A stretch of DNA of 64,000 nucleotides from Nesterenkonia sp. E16_10 (GCF_017347085.1 NZ_JADPSA010000022.1:124001-188000), one strand, 5' to 3'; counted from the stretch's first letter, positions 15,886 through 25,074 are shown. Notes: a model not told the origin generated them from the sequence alone. Made by a program: numbers and translations.

Positions 15886-18774
15886 TCATCGGGTGGAGAG
15901 CGCAGAAGCCAGCAGCTCGAGGATATGCCGGTAGGGCTGGCCCGTGGCCCGAGTCATCCCGATCTCGCAGGTCCGATTCGTGGAGGCATGCGCCGACGCC
16001 CGCAGTTCCCGCACCTCGGCCGCCTGGAGCGCCGTAGCGGAGTCGGTCAGCTCCGGGTGCAACATCCCGCGGTCTCCGGCGAAGCCGCAACAGTCCCACG
16101 ACTGGGGCACATGAACCTCCCTCGCCACGGCGGAAGCCAGCTCCTCCAGCGCGGGATTGAGGCCCAGCCGAGTGGAGGAGCAGGTCGGGTGCAGCGCCAC
16201 TGAGCTCAGCGGAGGCGAGAACTGCGCTCCCTGCTCGCGCAGGGCCGGCAGGATCCTCTCCGAGGTGAAACTGATGGCGTCCAGCACCTCGATCGGGCGC
16301 TCCATCCGCCCAGATTCGGCCATCAGCACCTCGAGGCCCTCGGTGCAGGAGCTGGCATCGCTGACCACGGGCAGCCTGCCGCCCTCGGTCGCCTCCCAGA
16401 GCGTCTCGACGACGGTGCGCCGCATCTGCCCATAACCCTGGGTCATCCCCTTGGACTTCCACGGCGTGCCGCAGCACAGCGAGGGCAGCGTCTCCGGCGT
16501 GCGTACACGCACCCCGGCCGCCGCGCAGAGCCGCAAAAACGCCTGCCCCACGCCGCCGAGCTCCCGCTCCGCCGGCTCCTGTGCCGCGCCGAACATGGTC
16601 TGGGTACAGCTGGCGAACCAGACGACCTCGGCCTGCGGGTCACGGCTGAGCGGCCGACGTCGACCCCCACGCGGCAGGTCCGCGGTCCAGCCTGGGACGT
16701 TCTCGTGGCCGAGCAGGCTCCGTGCGACGTTCGAGCCTGCCCGGGGCAGCACGGCGGGGCTCAGGCTGGCGGCCGTCAGGGCGAGCGCGCCAGCCTGGGT
16801 CGAGAAGCCCCAGTGAGTGGCCGCCGTCTTCCACAGCTTCTGCTGCGCGGCGGAGCTGCTCTCCGCCCGCAGCCGGCGCACCAGGTCCCCGGTGTTGATG
16901 AACACCGGGCAGGCGGTCTCGCACATGCCGTCCGCGGCACAGGTCTGGACCGCGTCGTATTCGTACTCCTCACGCAACGTATGCGCCAGCGCGGAGTCCC
17001 CGGCCTGCTCGGCGCGCGCGATCTCCCTCCTGAGAACGATCCGCTCCCTCGGGGTCGTGGTCAGCCGTCGACTGGGACACACCGGCTCGCAGTATCCGCA
17101 CTCCACGCATCGATCGACCTCCTCCTCGACCTCGGGGGATATCTTGAGGTGCTTCAGGTGCGCCTGCGGATCCTCGCTCAGCAGCACACCCGGGTTCAGC
17201 ATCCCGTGCGGGTCTACCAGCGTCTTGATCCGGTGCATCACCGAGTAGAGCTGGTCCCCCACCTGACGACGCACGAACGGCGCCATGATCCGGCCGGTGC
17301 CGTGCTCCGCCTTCAAGGTGCCCCCGCGCGCCAGCACGCACTCCACCATGTCCTCGGTGAACGCAGCGTAGCGGTCCACCCCCGTGATGGAGCCGTCTCC
17401 GAAGGACTCGGTGACCATGAAATGGATGTTGCCGTCCTTGGCGTGGCCGAAGATGACCGTATCGGCGTAGCCGTGAGTGTCGAAGAGCCGGTTCAGCGCC
17501 TCGCAGGTCTCGCCCAACCGCTCCACGGGAACCGCGATGTCCTCGAGCAGCGCCGTCGTCCCCTGCGGCCGGTTGCCGGCCACGGCGGTGAACAGGCCCT
17601 TGCGGGTGTGCCAGAATGCGGCGCGGCGCGCGGCGTCCGTGGTCAGCTGCGCCGGCGCTGCGAGCGGGAGCCGTTCCCACAACGGCGCCGCGCTGTGCAG
17701 CCGCCCCTGCAGCGCCTGTTCATCGGCCTCCTGGAATTCCACCAGCAACGCGCAGTGATCCTCGACGGCGAGGGCGCGGATCTCCTCGGGCGACTTCGGA
17801 TCCCGCTGGGAGACCCGCAGGCTGGTGGCGTCCATCAGCTCCACCGTGGCCAGCTTCGCGGCCACCAGCTCGGGGAGGCTCGCGGTGGCCGAGCGCAGGT
17901 CCGGGTAGATCAGCAACCCGGTGGCAACATGCGGCAGGATCGGCAGGGTGCGCAGCGTGGCCTGGGCCAGGAAGGCCAGCGTCCCCTCGCTGCCGATGAC
18001 CAGATGCTCCAGGATGCGCACCGGCTCTGTGTGGTCCAGGAACGAGTTGAGTCCGTAGCCCATCGTGTTCTTGATCGAGTAGAGCCTGGTGATCCGCTGC
18101 ACCGACTCCTCATCCGCTCGCAGCTCCTCGCGCAAGTCCTGGAGTCCCCGGTGGAGCTCGGGTTCGGCCGCGGCCAGCTCCGAGTCCGCCTCCGGGCGGG
18201 AGGTGTCCACCACAGTGCCGCTGGGCAGCACGAACACCGAGGAGTCCAGCGTCCGGTAGGTGTTCGCCTCGATGCCGCAGGCCATCCCGGAGGAGTTGTT
18301 GGCCACCACGCCGCCGATGGTGCAGGCGATCTCGCTCGCCGGGTCTGGGCCCAGCTTGCGACCGTGACGCCGCAACCGTGCGTTGACCTGCCGCAGCACC
18401 GCGCCCGGCCCGCACCGTACCCGGTCTCCGCCGTCGAGCACCTCGATGGAACCGAAGTGCCGACGTACATCGACCAGCAGGTGCTCGGTGACGGCCTGCC
18501 CGGAGAGGCTGGTGCCTCCCGAGCGGAAGGTCACCGGGGCGCCAGCTCGTTGAGCCTCCCGGAAGAGACCGACGACCTCCTGCACGGAGTTCGGCCGGAG
18601 CACGGCCTGCGGCGTCAGCAGGTAGTGGGAGGCGTCGTGGGCGGAGCCGAGACGGTCGGTGGCCCGGACCCCGACCTCGCCGACGACGCCGCGCAGCACC
18701 TCGACGAGACCGGCCGGGGTCTCTGCCAGCGTGGAGGCGCCGGGCTGCGCCGTCGGGCTGATCGCGGCCGCCAC
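15886..18774 (-). CDS. FAD-linked oxidase / Fe-S dehydrogenase fusion (D-lactate or 2-hydroxyacid type)
   Basis: 962 residues, one chain combining GlcD-like and GlcF-like parts. FAD-binding PCMH domain ~45-190 (FRSGGTSLSGQAV and IGGVVANNSSGM), FAD-oxidase C domain ~230-520 (AEHGTGRIMAPFV), two Fe-S motifs near residues 555-570 (CVECGYCEPVCP) and 610-625 (CAADGMCETACP), then CCG domains with LCCGTPW and DCCGFAGDRG. The family oxidises D-lactate, glycolate or similar 2-hydroxyacids and feeds the quinone pool at the inner membrane face. It starts with a GTG 2 bases after the GMC oxidoreductase stop, so it is the last gene of that three-gene operon. Exact substrate unknown. Confidence 0.87.
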   Translation of the reverse strand: MAAAISPTAQPGASTLAETPAGLVEVLRGVVGEVGVRATDRLGSAHDASHYLLTPQAVLRPNSVQEVVGLFREAQRAGAPVTFRSGGTSLSGQAVTEHLLVDVRRHFGSIEVLDGGDRVRCGPGAVLRQVNARLRRHGRKLGPDPASEIACTIGGVVANNSSGMACGIEANTYRTLDSSVFVLPSGTVVDTSRPEADSELAAAEPELHRGLQDLREELRADEESVQRITRLYSIKNTMGYGLNSFLDHTEPVRILEHLVIGSEGTLAFLAQATLRTLPILPHVATGLLIYPDLRSATASLPELVAAKLATVELMDATSLRVSQRDPKSPEEIRALAVEDHCALLVEFQEADEQALQGRLHSAAPLWERLPLAAPAQLTTDAARRAAFWHTRKGLFTAVAGNRPQGTTALLEDIAVPVERLGETCEALNRLFDTHGYADTVIFGHAKDGNIHFMVTESFGDGSITGVDRYAAFTEDMVECVLARGGTLKAEHGTGRIMAPFVRRQVGDQLYSVMHRIKTLVDPHGMLNPGVLLSEDPQAHLKHLKISPEVEEEVDRCVECGYCEPVCPSRRLTTTPRERIVLRREIARAEQAGDSALAHTLREEYEYDAVQTCAADGMCETACPVFINTGDLVRRLRAESSSAAQQKLWKTAATHWGFSTQAGALALTAASLSPAVLPRAGSNVARSLLGHENVPGWTADLPRGGRRRPLSRDPQAEVVWFASCTQTMFGAAQEPAERELGGVGQAFLRLCAAAGVRVRTPETLPSLCCGTPWKSKGMTQGYGQMRRTVVETLWEATEGGRLPVVSDASSCTEGLEVLMAESGRMERPIEVLDAISFTSERILPALREQGAQFSPPLSSVALHPTCSSTRLGLNPALEELASAVAREVHVPQSWDCCGFAGDRGMLHPELTDSATALQAAEVRELRASAHASTNRTCEIGMTRATGQPYRHILELLASALSTR

Positions 18775-18776
18775 GG

Positions 18777-20390
18777 TCAGAGCCGCTGCGCCTTGAGCTC
18801 TGCTGCGATGTGCTCCGCCTGCCTGATGGCCAGCGCCACGATGGTCAGCGTGGGATTCGCCGCGGCGCCGCTGGTGAACACCGAGCCGTCGGAGATGAAC
18901 AGGTTCGGCACATCATGGGAGCGCCCCCAGCCGTCGACCACTCCGTCCTCCGGGCGCGCGCTCATCCGCGCCGTACCGAGGTTGTGTGTAGAGGGGTACG
19001 GCGGGGTCCGGTGCGTGGACGTCGCACCCACCGCGTTATAGATCTTCTCGCCGGAGGCATAGCCGTGCTCGCGCATCGCGATGTCGTTGGGGTGGTCGTC
19101 GTAATGCACGTTGGGCACCGGGAGGCCGCTCTCATCTTTGAGCGTGGTGTTCAGCGTGACCCGGTTGGTCTCCTGCGGCATGTCCTCTCCGACGATCCAC
19201 ATCCCCGCCGAGTTCGTGTAGGCATCAAGCAGCCTCGCGAAGTCAGGCCCCCAGGAGCCGGGCTCGACGAACGCGGCCATGAAGGCCGGCCCGAGCGAGA
19301 TCGTCTCCAGGTAGTAGCCGCCGGCGAAGCCACGATCCGGATCATAGAGCGACTCGTCACCGATCATTCCGGCCATGGTCTCACCTCGGTACATCCGCAC
19401 CGGCTGCTCGAAATGGCCCCAGACCGTGCCCGTGAGGTGTCGCATGTAGTTGCGACCCACCTGTCCGGAGGAGTTGGCAAGGCCCTCCGGGAAAGTCGGC
19501 GTAGCGGAGAGCAGCAGCAGCCGGGGGGTCTCGATCGAGTTCGCCGCCAGGCACACCGCCTTCGCCGCTTGGCGGTGCAGGTTGCCCTCCTTGTCCAGGT
19601 AGAGCACCGCATCAGCCCGTCCCTGGGCGTCGTGGGTGATCTGCACGGCCTGAGACTCCGGGCGCAGGTCCAGCAGGCCGGTCTTCTCCGCCCGAGGGAT
19701 CTCGCGCACCAGGGTGGACCACTTGGACCGGTTCTTGTCGCCCTGGAAGTTGAACCCGTCCTGGATCGACGCCGGACGGCCGTCGTACTCCTCCGCGTTG
19801 GTGGCGTAGGGGCCGGTGGCGTAGTACTTATAGCCCACGCGCTCGGCGCCGTTGGCGAACACCTTGTAGTTGTTGTTCCCCGGCAGCGGCGGGCGTCCGT
19901 GCACATGGGTAGACCCCATCGCCTTCTCGGCACGGTCGTAGTAGGGGGCGAGGTCCTCCAGGCCGATCGGCCAGTCCAGCAGGTTGGCGCCGTCGACTCT
20001 GCCGTACACGCTGCGGGTCCGGAACTCGTGCTCCTTGAAGCGGGGCGTCGCCCCGGACCAGTGCGTGGTGGTTCCGCCGACGGCCTTGACGATCCAGGCC
20101 GGGAGGTTGGGGAAGTCGCGCGCCACGCGCCAGGATCCTGAGGTGGTGCGCGGATCCAGCCAGGCCATCTGGTTGAAGGACTCCCACTCGTTGTTCACAT
20201 AGTCGTCGTGGGTCAGATACGGCCCTGCCTCCAAGACCACCACCGGGATGCCCTGCGCCGTGAGCTCGTAGGCGAGGGTGCCTCCTCCGGCGCCGGAGCC
20301 GATGATGACGACGGCCTCCTCGTCCTGATCGATCTCGTGTGCGGTGACGCTTCTGCCTGGCGTGTGGTTCTCAGGAGCGGTGGGCATCAC
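18777..20390 (-). CDS. GMC-family FAD oxidoreductase (membrane dehydrogenase large subunit)
   Basis: About 537 residues. FAD-binding VIIGSGAGGGTLAYEL near the N-terminus, the VGGTTTHWSG segment, and a C-terminal GMC domain with HNLGTARM and ISDGSVFTSGAAANPTLTI. The family includes the large subunits of gluconate, 2-ketogluconate and sorbitol dehydrogenases, which pair with a small subunit 3. That subunit is the gene just upstream. The start is either the GTG at 20390 or the ATG at 20387, the latter overlapping the upstream TGA as TGATG. The likely substrate is a sugar acid or polyol. No cytochrome subunit is present in the window. Confidence 0.87.
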   Translation of the reverse strand: MMPTAPENHTPGRSVTAHEIDQDEEAVVIIGSGAGGGTLAYELTAQGIPVVVLEAGPYLTHDDYVNNEWESFNQMAWLDPRTTSGSWRVARDFPNLPAWIVKAVGGTTTHWSGATPRFKEHEFRTRSVYGRVDGANLLDWPIGLEDLAPYYDRAEKAMGSTHVHGRPPLPGNNNYKVFANGAERVGYKYYATGPYATNAEEYDGRPASIQDGFNFQGDKNRSKWSTLVREIPRAEKTGLLDLRPESQAVQITHDAQGRADAVLYLDKEGNLHRQAAKAVCLAANSIETPRLLLLSATPTFPEGLANSSGQVGRNYMRHLTGTVWGHFEQPVRMYRGETMAGMIGDESLYDPDRGFAGGYYLETISLGPAFMAAFVEPGSWGPDFARLLDAYTNSAGMWIVGEDMPQETNRVTLNTTLKDESGLPVPNVHYDDHPNDIAMREHGYASGEKIYNAVGATSTHRTPPYPSTHNLGTARMSARPEDGVVDGWGRSHDVPNLFISDGSVFTSGAAANPTLTIVALAIRQAEHIAAELKAQRL

Positions 20391-20968
20391 TTCTTCACCT
20401 CTTCCATGTCTGAGCTGGTGGAGCCGGGCTGATTGGTGCTGTCACTCTGCGGTCCGGTGACCGCAGGCCGCGGGTTCCTCGCCGCACCCGGGGCCATCTC
20501 CGGCATCGTCTCCCCCTCGGGGAACTCGACCCGGGGGTCCGGCAGCCAGTCGAGGTCGTTGAACCCGCGGCTGAGATAGCCGCCCTTGTCATAGGAGGCG
20601 CCCTCGTAGCCCAGCTCCGTCCACACCTCGGCGTCGTCGTAGAGGTTCAGCACGGCGGTGCGGCGGACGAAGCCGAAGAACTCGGTCCCCTCGACCCGGC
20701 GGAGTACCCGCAGCGCCGCGGCGTCGTCGAGACTGCGGAAGTCACCGTCAGCCAACTGGTTCAGTGAGAGCAGCCCTTGGGTGAGCGCCACCCGGAACCA
20801 GGTCTCGTTCTGAGCCTCGGTCAGTATCGTGTCCGCGGTGCGCTCGTAGGGGCCGTCGGGCACGCGCTCATGGGGGAATGCGACTCGAAGCACCCGGATC
20901 AGGGTCTGTCGGGCCTCCTCAGTCATCTCTGTCGCATTGAGCGAGGGATACTTCGCGGGGAAAACCAT
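20387..20968 (-). CDS. Gluconate 2-dehydrogenase subunit 3 family protein
   Basis: 193 residues from the ATG at 20968, which follows AAGGAGCG. The ARQTLIRVLRVAFPH start, a helical centre and the GYEGASYDKGGYLSRGF segment are typical of subunit-3 proteins that accompany GMC dehydrogenases. A twin-arginine signal, found in many relatives, is not seen here. It is the first gene of the operon, overlapping the GMC gene at its stop, and divergent from the IclR regulator. Confidence 0.8.
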   Translation of the reverse strand: MVFPAKYPSLNATEMTEEARQTLIRVLRVAFPHERVPDGPYERTADTILTEAQNETWFRVALTQGLLSLNQLADGDFRSLDDAAALRVLRRVEGTEFFGFVRRTAVLNLYDDAEVWTELGYEGASYDKGGYLSRGFNDLDWLPDPRVEFPEGETMPEMAPGAARNPRPAVTGPQSDSTNQPGSTSSDMEEVKK

Positions 20969-21099
20969 CGGGACGCTCCTTAGGCTGCTCCAGCTGTCCC
21001 CGGTCCGGCGAGGATCTCTTGCTCCGGACGCTGCGGGACGGGCATGGTCATGATGTGATCGTCCATCCACGCTATGTGATCTGCAACACTGAGCGACAG

Positions 21100-21112
21100 G
21101 GTGATTATCACC
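21100..21112. promoter_or_regulatory. Candidate IclR operator palindrome
   Basis: GGTGATTATCACC is a perfect 13-base palindrome in the 190-base divergent region between the dehydrogenase operon and the iclR-type gene, about 50 bases upstream of the regulator start. IclR proteins bind such short palindromes as dimers. Confidence 0.5.
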
Positions 21113-21161
21113 GTACGAGAACGTCTCTCAGAGGCCCCTCTGCTGCCCGGAAAGAGCACAC

Positions 21162-21914
21162 ATGCCCGCCATTGCCGTCATCCACCGCACCTTCGCCGTG
21201 CTGGAGGCCGTCGCCGCCTCCGGAAGTGCCACAGCCCGCGAGGTCGCCGAGCGGCTCGAGATCCCGCTGCCCAGCGTGTACCGACTGCTCAATGAACTGG
21301 TGGCCACGCAGTACCTGGTGCACCTGAAGGAGGAGAGCCGCTTCGAGCTGGGCCCCAAGTGCTTTGACCTCGGACTCTCCTTCCGTCAGCGCCTGGTCGC
21401 CCCCGCGGCGATCAGACGGGCCACCGACGATCTGCACCGAACCCTGCAGACGGCGTCCTACTTCGCCGTCTACCGAGGCTCGGACATTCTGCTCACCTAC
21501 CTCTCGGACTGCGAGAAGCACCCGCGGCTGCGCCCGCTCCGATTCGGCTTCCACGAAGCGGCCCACGCCACCGCCTTCGGGAAGATCTTGTTGTCCGGGA
21601 TGACCCAGGAGCAGCGAAGCTCCTACATCCGGGCGCGCGGGATGCCGGTGCTCACCTCGCACACGATCGCCCGCGAGGACCTGCTCGACGAGCACCTGGA
21701 AGCCGTCTCCACCCGGGGAATCGCGTGGGAGCACGAGGAGTTCCTGCCCCGGACCACCTGTGCGGCCGTGCCGGTGCGCAACAGCAGCGGCCTCAACGTC
21801 GGCGCCATCGCGATCAGCATGCCCAGCCGCAGCGCCGCGGGGAAGGAGCCGCAGATCGAGTCCGCGCTGCGGGAGTATGCCGGCCGGTGCAGCAGGTACA
21901 TGCGCTCCGGCTGA
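21162..21914 (+). CDS. IclR-family transcriptional regulator
   Basis: 250 residues. The N-terminal winged helix-turn-helix (SATAREVAERLEIPLPSVYRLLNEL) is followed by the IclR effector-binding domain (HATAFGKILLSGM, TRGIAWEHEEF, AIAISMP). It lies head-to-head with the GMC/Fe-S dehydrogenase operon and upstream of SDR and monooxygenase genes on its own strand, so it is the natural regulator of both arms. Whether it represses or activates and what ligand it binds cannot be read from sequence. Confidence 0.88.
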   Translation: MPAIAVIHRTFAVLEAVAASGSATAREVAERLEIPLPSVYRLLNELVATQYLVHLKEESRFELGPKCFDLGLSFRQRLVAPAAIRRATDDLHRTLQTASYFAVYRGSDILLTYLSDCEKHPRLRPLRFGFHEAAHATAFGKILLSGMTQEQRSSYIRARGMPVLTSHTIAREDLLDEHLEAVSTRGIAWEHEEFLPRTTCAAVPVRNSSGLNVGAIAISMPSRSAAGKEPQIESALREYAGRCSRYMRSG

Positions 21915-21999
21915 TTCTCACTGGGCGAGAAGCCACCTGGCTCCGAGTGTGTCTTGCGTCACAGACTGTGCTCACCATCAAGCAGAAGGAGAACCGCTC

Positions 22000-22785
22000 A
22001 TGAGCACACATCAGAGGGTCGCCGTCGTCACCGGAGCAGGACGCGGCATCGGTCGCGGCATCGCGGAGAGACTCGGACGGGACGGACTCCATGTCGTCGT
22101 CGCTGATCTGCCCGGGATGCAGGAGGGGGCCGAGGAGACCGCCGAGACCATCCGTCAGGCGGGCGGTCAGGCCAGCGCCGCCGAGGTCGATGTGACCGAC
22201 GAGGCCTCCACCGACGCGCTGGTCCGCTCGGCGGTGGCGGCCGGGGGCTCGCTGGACGTGTTCGTCGCCAATGCCGGCATCGCGCAGGTCCAGTCGCTGC
22301 TCGACTACTCCGTGGAGGACTTCCAGAAGGTCATGGATGTCAACGTCACCGGGGTGTTCCTCTCCTACCGCGCGGCGGCGCGGCAGATGAAGGAGCAGAG
22401 CTCGGGCGGGAAGATCATCGGAGCCGCCTCGATCGTGGCATTCCGCCCCTTCGCGCTGCTCTCCCCTTACTCCGCGAGCAAATGGGCGGTCCGCGGGATG
22501 ACCCAGGCCGCCGCCATGGAATGGGCCAAGTACGGCATCACCGTGAATGCCTACGGCCCCGGGATCGTGGGCACCGCGATGTGGGACCTGATCGACGAGA
22601 AGCTGGCGGAGGAGGAGGGACTGCAGAAGGGCGAGGCGATCAAGAAGTATGCCGGAGACATCCTGCTGGGGCGGGTCTCGGTCCCTGACGACGTAGCCAG
22701 CCTGGTGTCCTTCCTCGCGTCGAAGGATTCCGACTACGTCACGGGACAGACGATGCTGGTGGACGGCGGGATGCAGTTCTCCTGA
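22000..22785 (+). CDS. Short-chain dehydrogenase, acetoin/butanediol dehydrogenase-like
   Basis: 261 residues. NAD(P)-binding TGAGRGIGRGIA, the NAG motif in FVANAGIAQV, catalytic Ser in GAASIV and Tyr-x-x-x-Lys in YSASKWAV, then ITVNAYGPGIVGTAMWD and the C-terminal GQTMLVDGGM. The GIVGTAMWDLIDEK stretch is typical of the BudC/diacetyl reductase subgroup, though polyol dehydrogenases look similar. ATG at 22000 follows AAGGAGAA. It is downstream of the iclR-type gene and upstream of a quinol monooxygenase, suggesting one catabolic unit. Confidence 0.83.
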   Translation: MSTHQRVAVVTGAGRGIGRGIAERLGRDGLHVVVADLPGMQEGAEETAETIRQAGGQASAAEVDVTDEASTDALVRSAVAAGGSLDVFVANAGIAQVQSLLDYSVEDFQKVMDVNVTGVFLSYRAAARQMKEQSSGGKIIGAASIVAFRPFALLSPYSASKWAVRGMTQAAAMEWAKYGITVNAYGPGIVGTAMWDLIDEKLAEEEGLQKGEAIKKYAGDILLGRVSVPDDVASLVSFLASKDSDYVTGQTMLVDGGMQFS

Positions 22786-22869
22786 CACCTGATGCTCGAC
22801 CGCCCGGGCTCACTCAGACCCCGGGCGGCAAGATCCAAGAGACACGATCTACCAGAAGGGACGAGACGC

Positions 22870-23199
22870 ATGATTCTCATCGTCGTGAAGTTTGACGTGC
22901 GGCCGGAGTACGCGGAGCAGTGGCCCGGGATCACCCGGGAGTTCACCCAAGCCACCCGCGCCGAGCCAGGTAACAAGTGGTTCGAATGGTCCCGCAGCCT
23001 CGAGAACCCCAACGAGTACGTGCTGGTCGAAGCATTCGAGAACCAGGGCGCCGAGCCGCACGTGCAATCCGCGCACTTTCAGGCGGCAACCGCCCCGGGT
23101 TCACCGATGCACCAGGCCCTGGCCTCCACGCCGAAGATCATCTCCCGGCAGGTCGAGGGTGAGGGGTGGGACGAGATGGGCGAGATGCAGGTCAGCTGA
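22870..23199 (+). CDS. Putative quinol monooxygenase (ABM domain)
   Basis: 109 residues, a single ferredoxin-like alpha/beta barrel of the antibiotic-biosynthesis monooxygenase family (YgiN-like): ILIVVKFDVRPEYAEQW, then EPGNKWFEWSRS and EYVLVEAFENQGA, with the HVQSAHFQAA helix. The family acts without cofactors on quinols, or has stress roles. The start at 22870 has AGAAGGGA upstream. It is 84 bases after the SDR gene on the same strand, so probably co-transcribed. Confidence 0.78.
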   Translation: MILIVVKFDVRPEYAEQWPGITREFTQATRAEPGNKWFEWSRSLENPNEYVLVEAFENQGAEPHVQSAHFQAATAPGSPMHQALASTPKIISRQVEGEGWDEMGEMQVS

Positions 23200-23350
23200 G
23201 CAGTGAGCCAGGCCCACCACGCCTCGTCGCCGGTGAAGCACCCGCGGCGGGGCGGGCGCAAGGAGGCCCGGATCCAGTTCCTCGACACATTGCCAGCAGA
23301 TCGAACAGCAGAGACCCCCGGGTCCCTACAGAATAGAGACCCGAATGTCT

Positions 23351-23551
23351 TCACTCTCGATTTCCCTGTGCCCCGAAGACGTCGTGAAAGCCGAACTTCC
23401 GGCCTGCGGGGCGGGCTAGCGCCAAGACAAAAATTCCGTAGAGACCGAAGACAGCGTGGCTCCAGTCACTTACCGGCAACATGATTCCCAGAAGACCGGC
23501 GCCCAAGCATATGACCAAGAAATAGGCTGTTCGAAATTTCCAGATACTCAT
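23351..23551 (-). CDS. Small two-helix membrane protein
   Basis: 66 residues from an ATG with AAGGGGTGA upstream. Two hydrophobic helices (AYFLVICLGAGLLGIMLP and HAVFGLYGIFVLALA) are followed by a short basic tail. No family is recognised. Convergent with the monooxygenase gene. Length and hydrophobicity fit a real small membrane protein, but there is no supporting neighbour. Confidence 0.45.
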   Translation of the reverse strand: MSIWKFRTAYFLVICLGAGLLGIMLPVSDWSHAVFGLYGIFVLALARPAGRKFGFHDVFGAQGNRE

Positions 23552-24620
23552 CTTCACCCCTTGATCAGCGAATGCCAGTGATCCAGCAGCCATCAACGAC
23601 CACGCTCGCGCTAGTGGCAGATACACCAGTCGTCACGCGTCCATTCTTTCATTGCGCAGCGGAGCATCTCTGAGACAAGCAAATGGTAATCCTTCGACTT
23701 AGAAGCCCTGAGTCAACAAAAGCATCGAGTTCGGCGGTCCGGCACCATTCATCTCTGCAGGCGGCTCGGTCGCCCGCCGTGGAGGCCTCGGTGCGGTGCT
23801 GCACGGTCAACGATGACCATGTCGACAGCCGAGCAGGCTCGAAGCCATGAGTTCCGGACGATCTCCCGCACGGCTGGGCGACGTCTTCTGCTCCGGCGCG
23901 GCTCAGGCCTCAGGCCTTCACCGAACACCAATCAGGCGCGATTCTCGCCTACCCGGCAAGCCTTCTTTCCCGGGGGATCTGGCTTCCGCGAAGACGGGTC
24001 TACGAGGCCGACGACGGGAGCGGACCGGTAATCCATAAGGGCTCCCGAATATGCAACGACGCCGGCACGACCGCACTGCTGAGTCTCACCGTAGTGGTCA
24101 CCGTAGTGGTGGATGTGATGCTGCTCGGCGCCAGACTCGGACCACCAGGGACCAACCTGGCGACCGTGATCTGGTCGCCCTTCGCCCTGGGTCTGACACG
24201 GTCCAATCCGGGGACTCTCCCCATGAGACCGGTGGGACCAGAGACTCCGTGAGGTGACCGGGGCGAGTCGCCGCGCGCGCAGCGTCCCGGCACTCGATTG
24301 CCCGCGGTGCTGATCACGCGGCGACCGCTGAGGCGTTGCCCGCCGAGGCGTCGCAACGCTCTGCCGGCGGCGCTTCTGCTGACCCCGGCGGTTATGCGAA
24401 CCCCCATGAACAGCCGAGACAGAAGAGCTACAAACGGAATGCACGCATCCGGAGCCCACGAGAACCCGTCCAGGACCCAGGACGTCTACATGAACACCGC
24501 GAAGGGGACGACGGAAGCAGCCAGAGTTATGGAGAAGCAGCTCGTTGGACTGATCTGAATTCACGGAATTTATGCGGAACGGCTGACTGAAAGTACTTTC
24601 GGTCCTGACCTCAGACACAA
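23552..24620. other. About 1 kb without convincing genes
   Basis: Between the small membrane protein and the tRNA operon no frame has a good ribosome binding site, sustained codon bias or a recognisable domain. One frame on the plus strand is open from 23851 to 24252 and includes a hydrophobic stretch (LLSLTVVVTVVVDVMLLG) but lacks a start codon. This may be decayed coding DNA beside the tRNA genes. Confidence 0.5.
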
Positions 24621-24648
24621 GAAAACCCCTGGAGATCCAGGGGTTTTC
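24621..24648 (-). terminator. Terminator of the tRNA operon
   Basis: GAAAACCCCTGGA and TCCAGGGGTTTTC form a near-perfect 13-base stem with an A/T-rich foot, placed about 22 bases past the 3' end of tRNA-Phe on the minus strand. Read on that strand it is a classical stem ending in Ts. Confidence 0.8.
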
Positions 24649-24669
24649 TCTCCCGCTAGCGGGTAAAGG

Positions 24670-24742
24670 TGGCTCCGACCGGCGTCGATCCGGTGACCTT
24701 TCGATTTTCAGTCGAACGCTCTACCAACTGAGCTACAGAGCC
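24670..24742 (-). tRNA. tRNA-Phe (GAA)
   Basis: 73 bases, full cloverleaf. Acceptor GGCTCTG pairs with CGGAGCC, the D-arm has AGCTCAGTTGGTAGAGC, the anticodon loop ACTGAAAATC gives GAA, and discriminator is A. The T-arm has GGATCGACGCC, a variant of the usual GTTCGA loop. CCA is not encoded. Third gene of a Glu-Asp-Phe operon. Confidence 0.95.
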
Positions 24743-24803
24743 ATGATCGCCAAACTGAGCGACGACTCGCTCTCCGACCAGATTCTCTGTACAGAGAGTG
24801 AAG

Positions 24804-24877
24804 CGACCCTGACGGGACTTGAACCCGCGACCTCCGCCGTGACAGGGCGGCGCGCTAACCAACTGCGCTACAGGGCC
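24804..24877 (-). tRNA. tRNA-Asp (GTC)
   Basis: 74 bases. Acceptor GGCCCTG pairs with CAGGGTC (one G-U), the anticodon loop CTGTCAC gives GTC, the T-loop is GGTTCAAGTCC, and discriminator is G as expected for Asp. CCA not encoded. It is 61 bases upstream of tRNA-Phe. Confidence 0.96.
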
Positions 24878-25001
24878 TTACTTTGTGCCGCTTGGCACGG
24901 AGAGAAACTTTACCAGTCTCACCCCTGCTGTCCAAATCCCGCTTCCGCAAGCTTCGAACAACCCTCTGCAGCTTATCGCTGCAGACTCCGTTTCACCGGA
25001 G

Positions 25002-25074
25002 TACCCCCAACGGGATTCGAACCCGTGCCGCCGCCGTGAAAGGGCGGTGTCCTAGGCCGCTAGACGATGGGGGC
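25002..25074 (-). tRNA. tRNA-Glu (TTC)
   Basis: 73 bases. Acceptor GCCCCCA pairs with TGGGGGT, the anticodon loop CTTTCAC gives TTC, the T-arm is GGGTTCGAATCCC, discriminator A, CCA not encoded. First tRNA of the operon, about 20 bases after the predicted transcription start. Confidence 0.96.

Noticed and set aside
16705-19041. A 778-codon open frame on the plus strand
   Set aside because: It lies antisense to the FAD/Fe-S dehydrogenase, has no motifs and a composition typical of a high-GC shadow frame.
24097-24115. Direct repeat CACCGTAGTGGT near 24.1 kb
   Set aside because: Only two short copies without spacers; not a CRISPR or a clear mobile-element end.
23851-24252. Open plus-strand frame with a hydrophobic stretch
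   Set aside because: No start codon or ribosome binding site and no recognisable domain.
24621-25074. Attachment site or integrated element at the tRNA genes
   Set aside because: No duplicated tRNA 3' end, integrase or phage gene found nearby.
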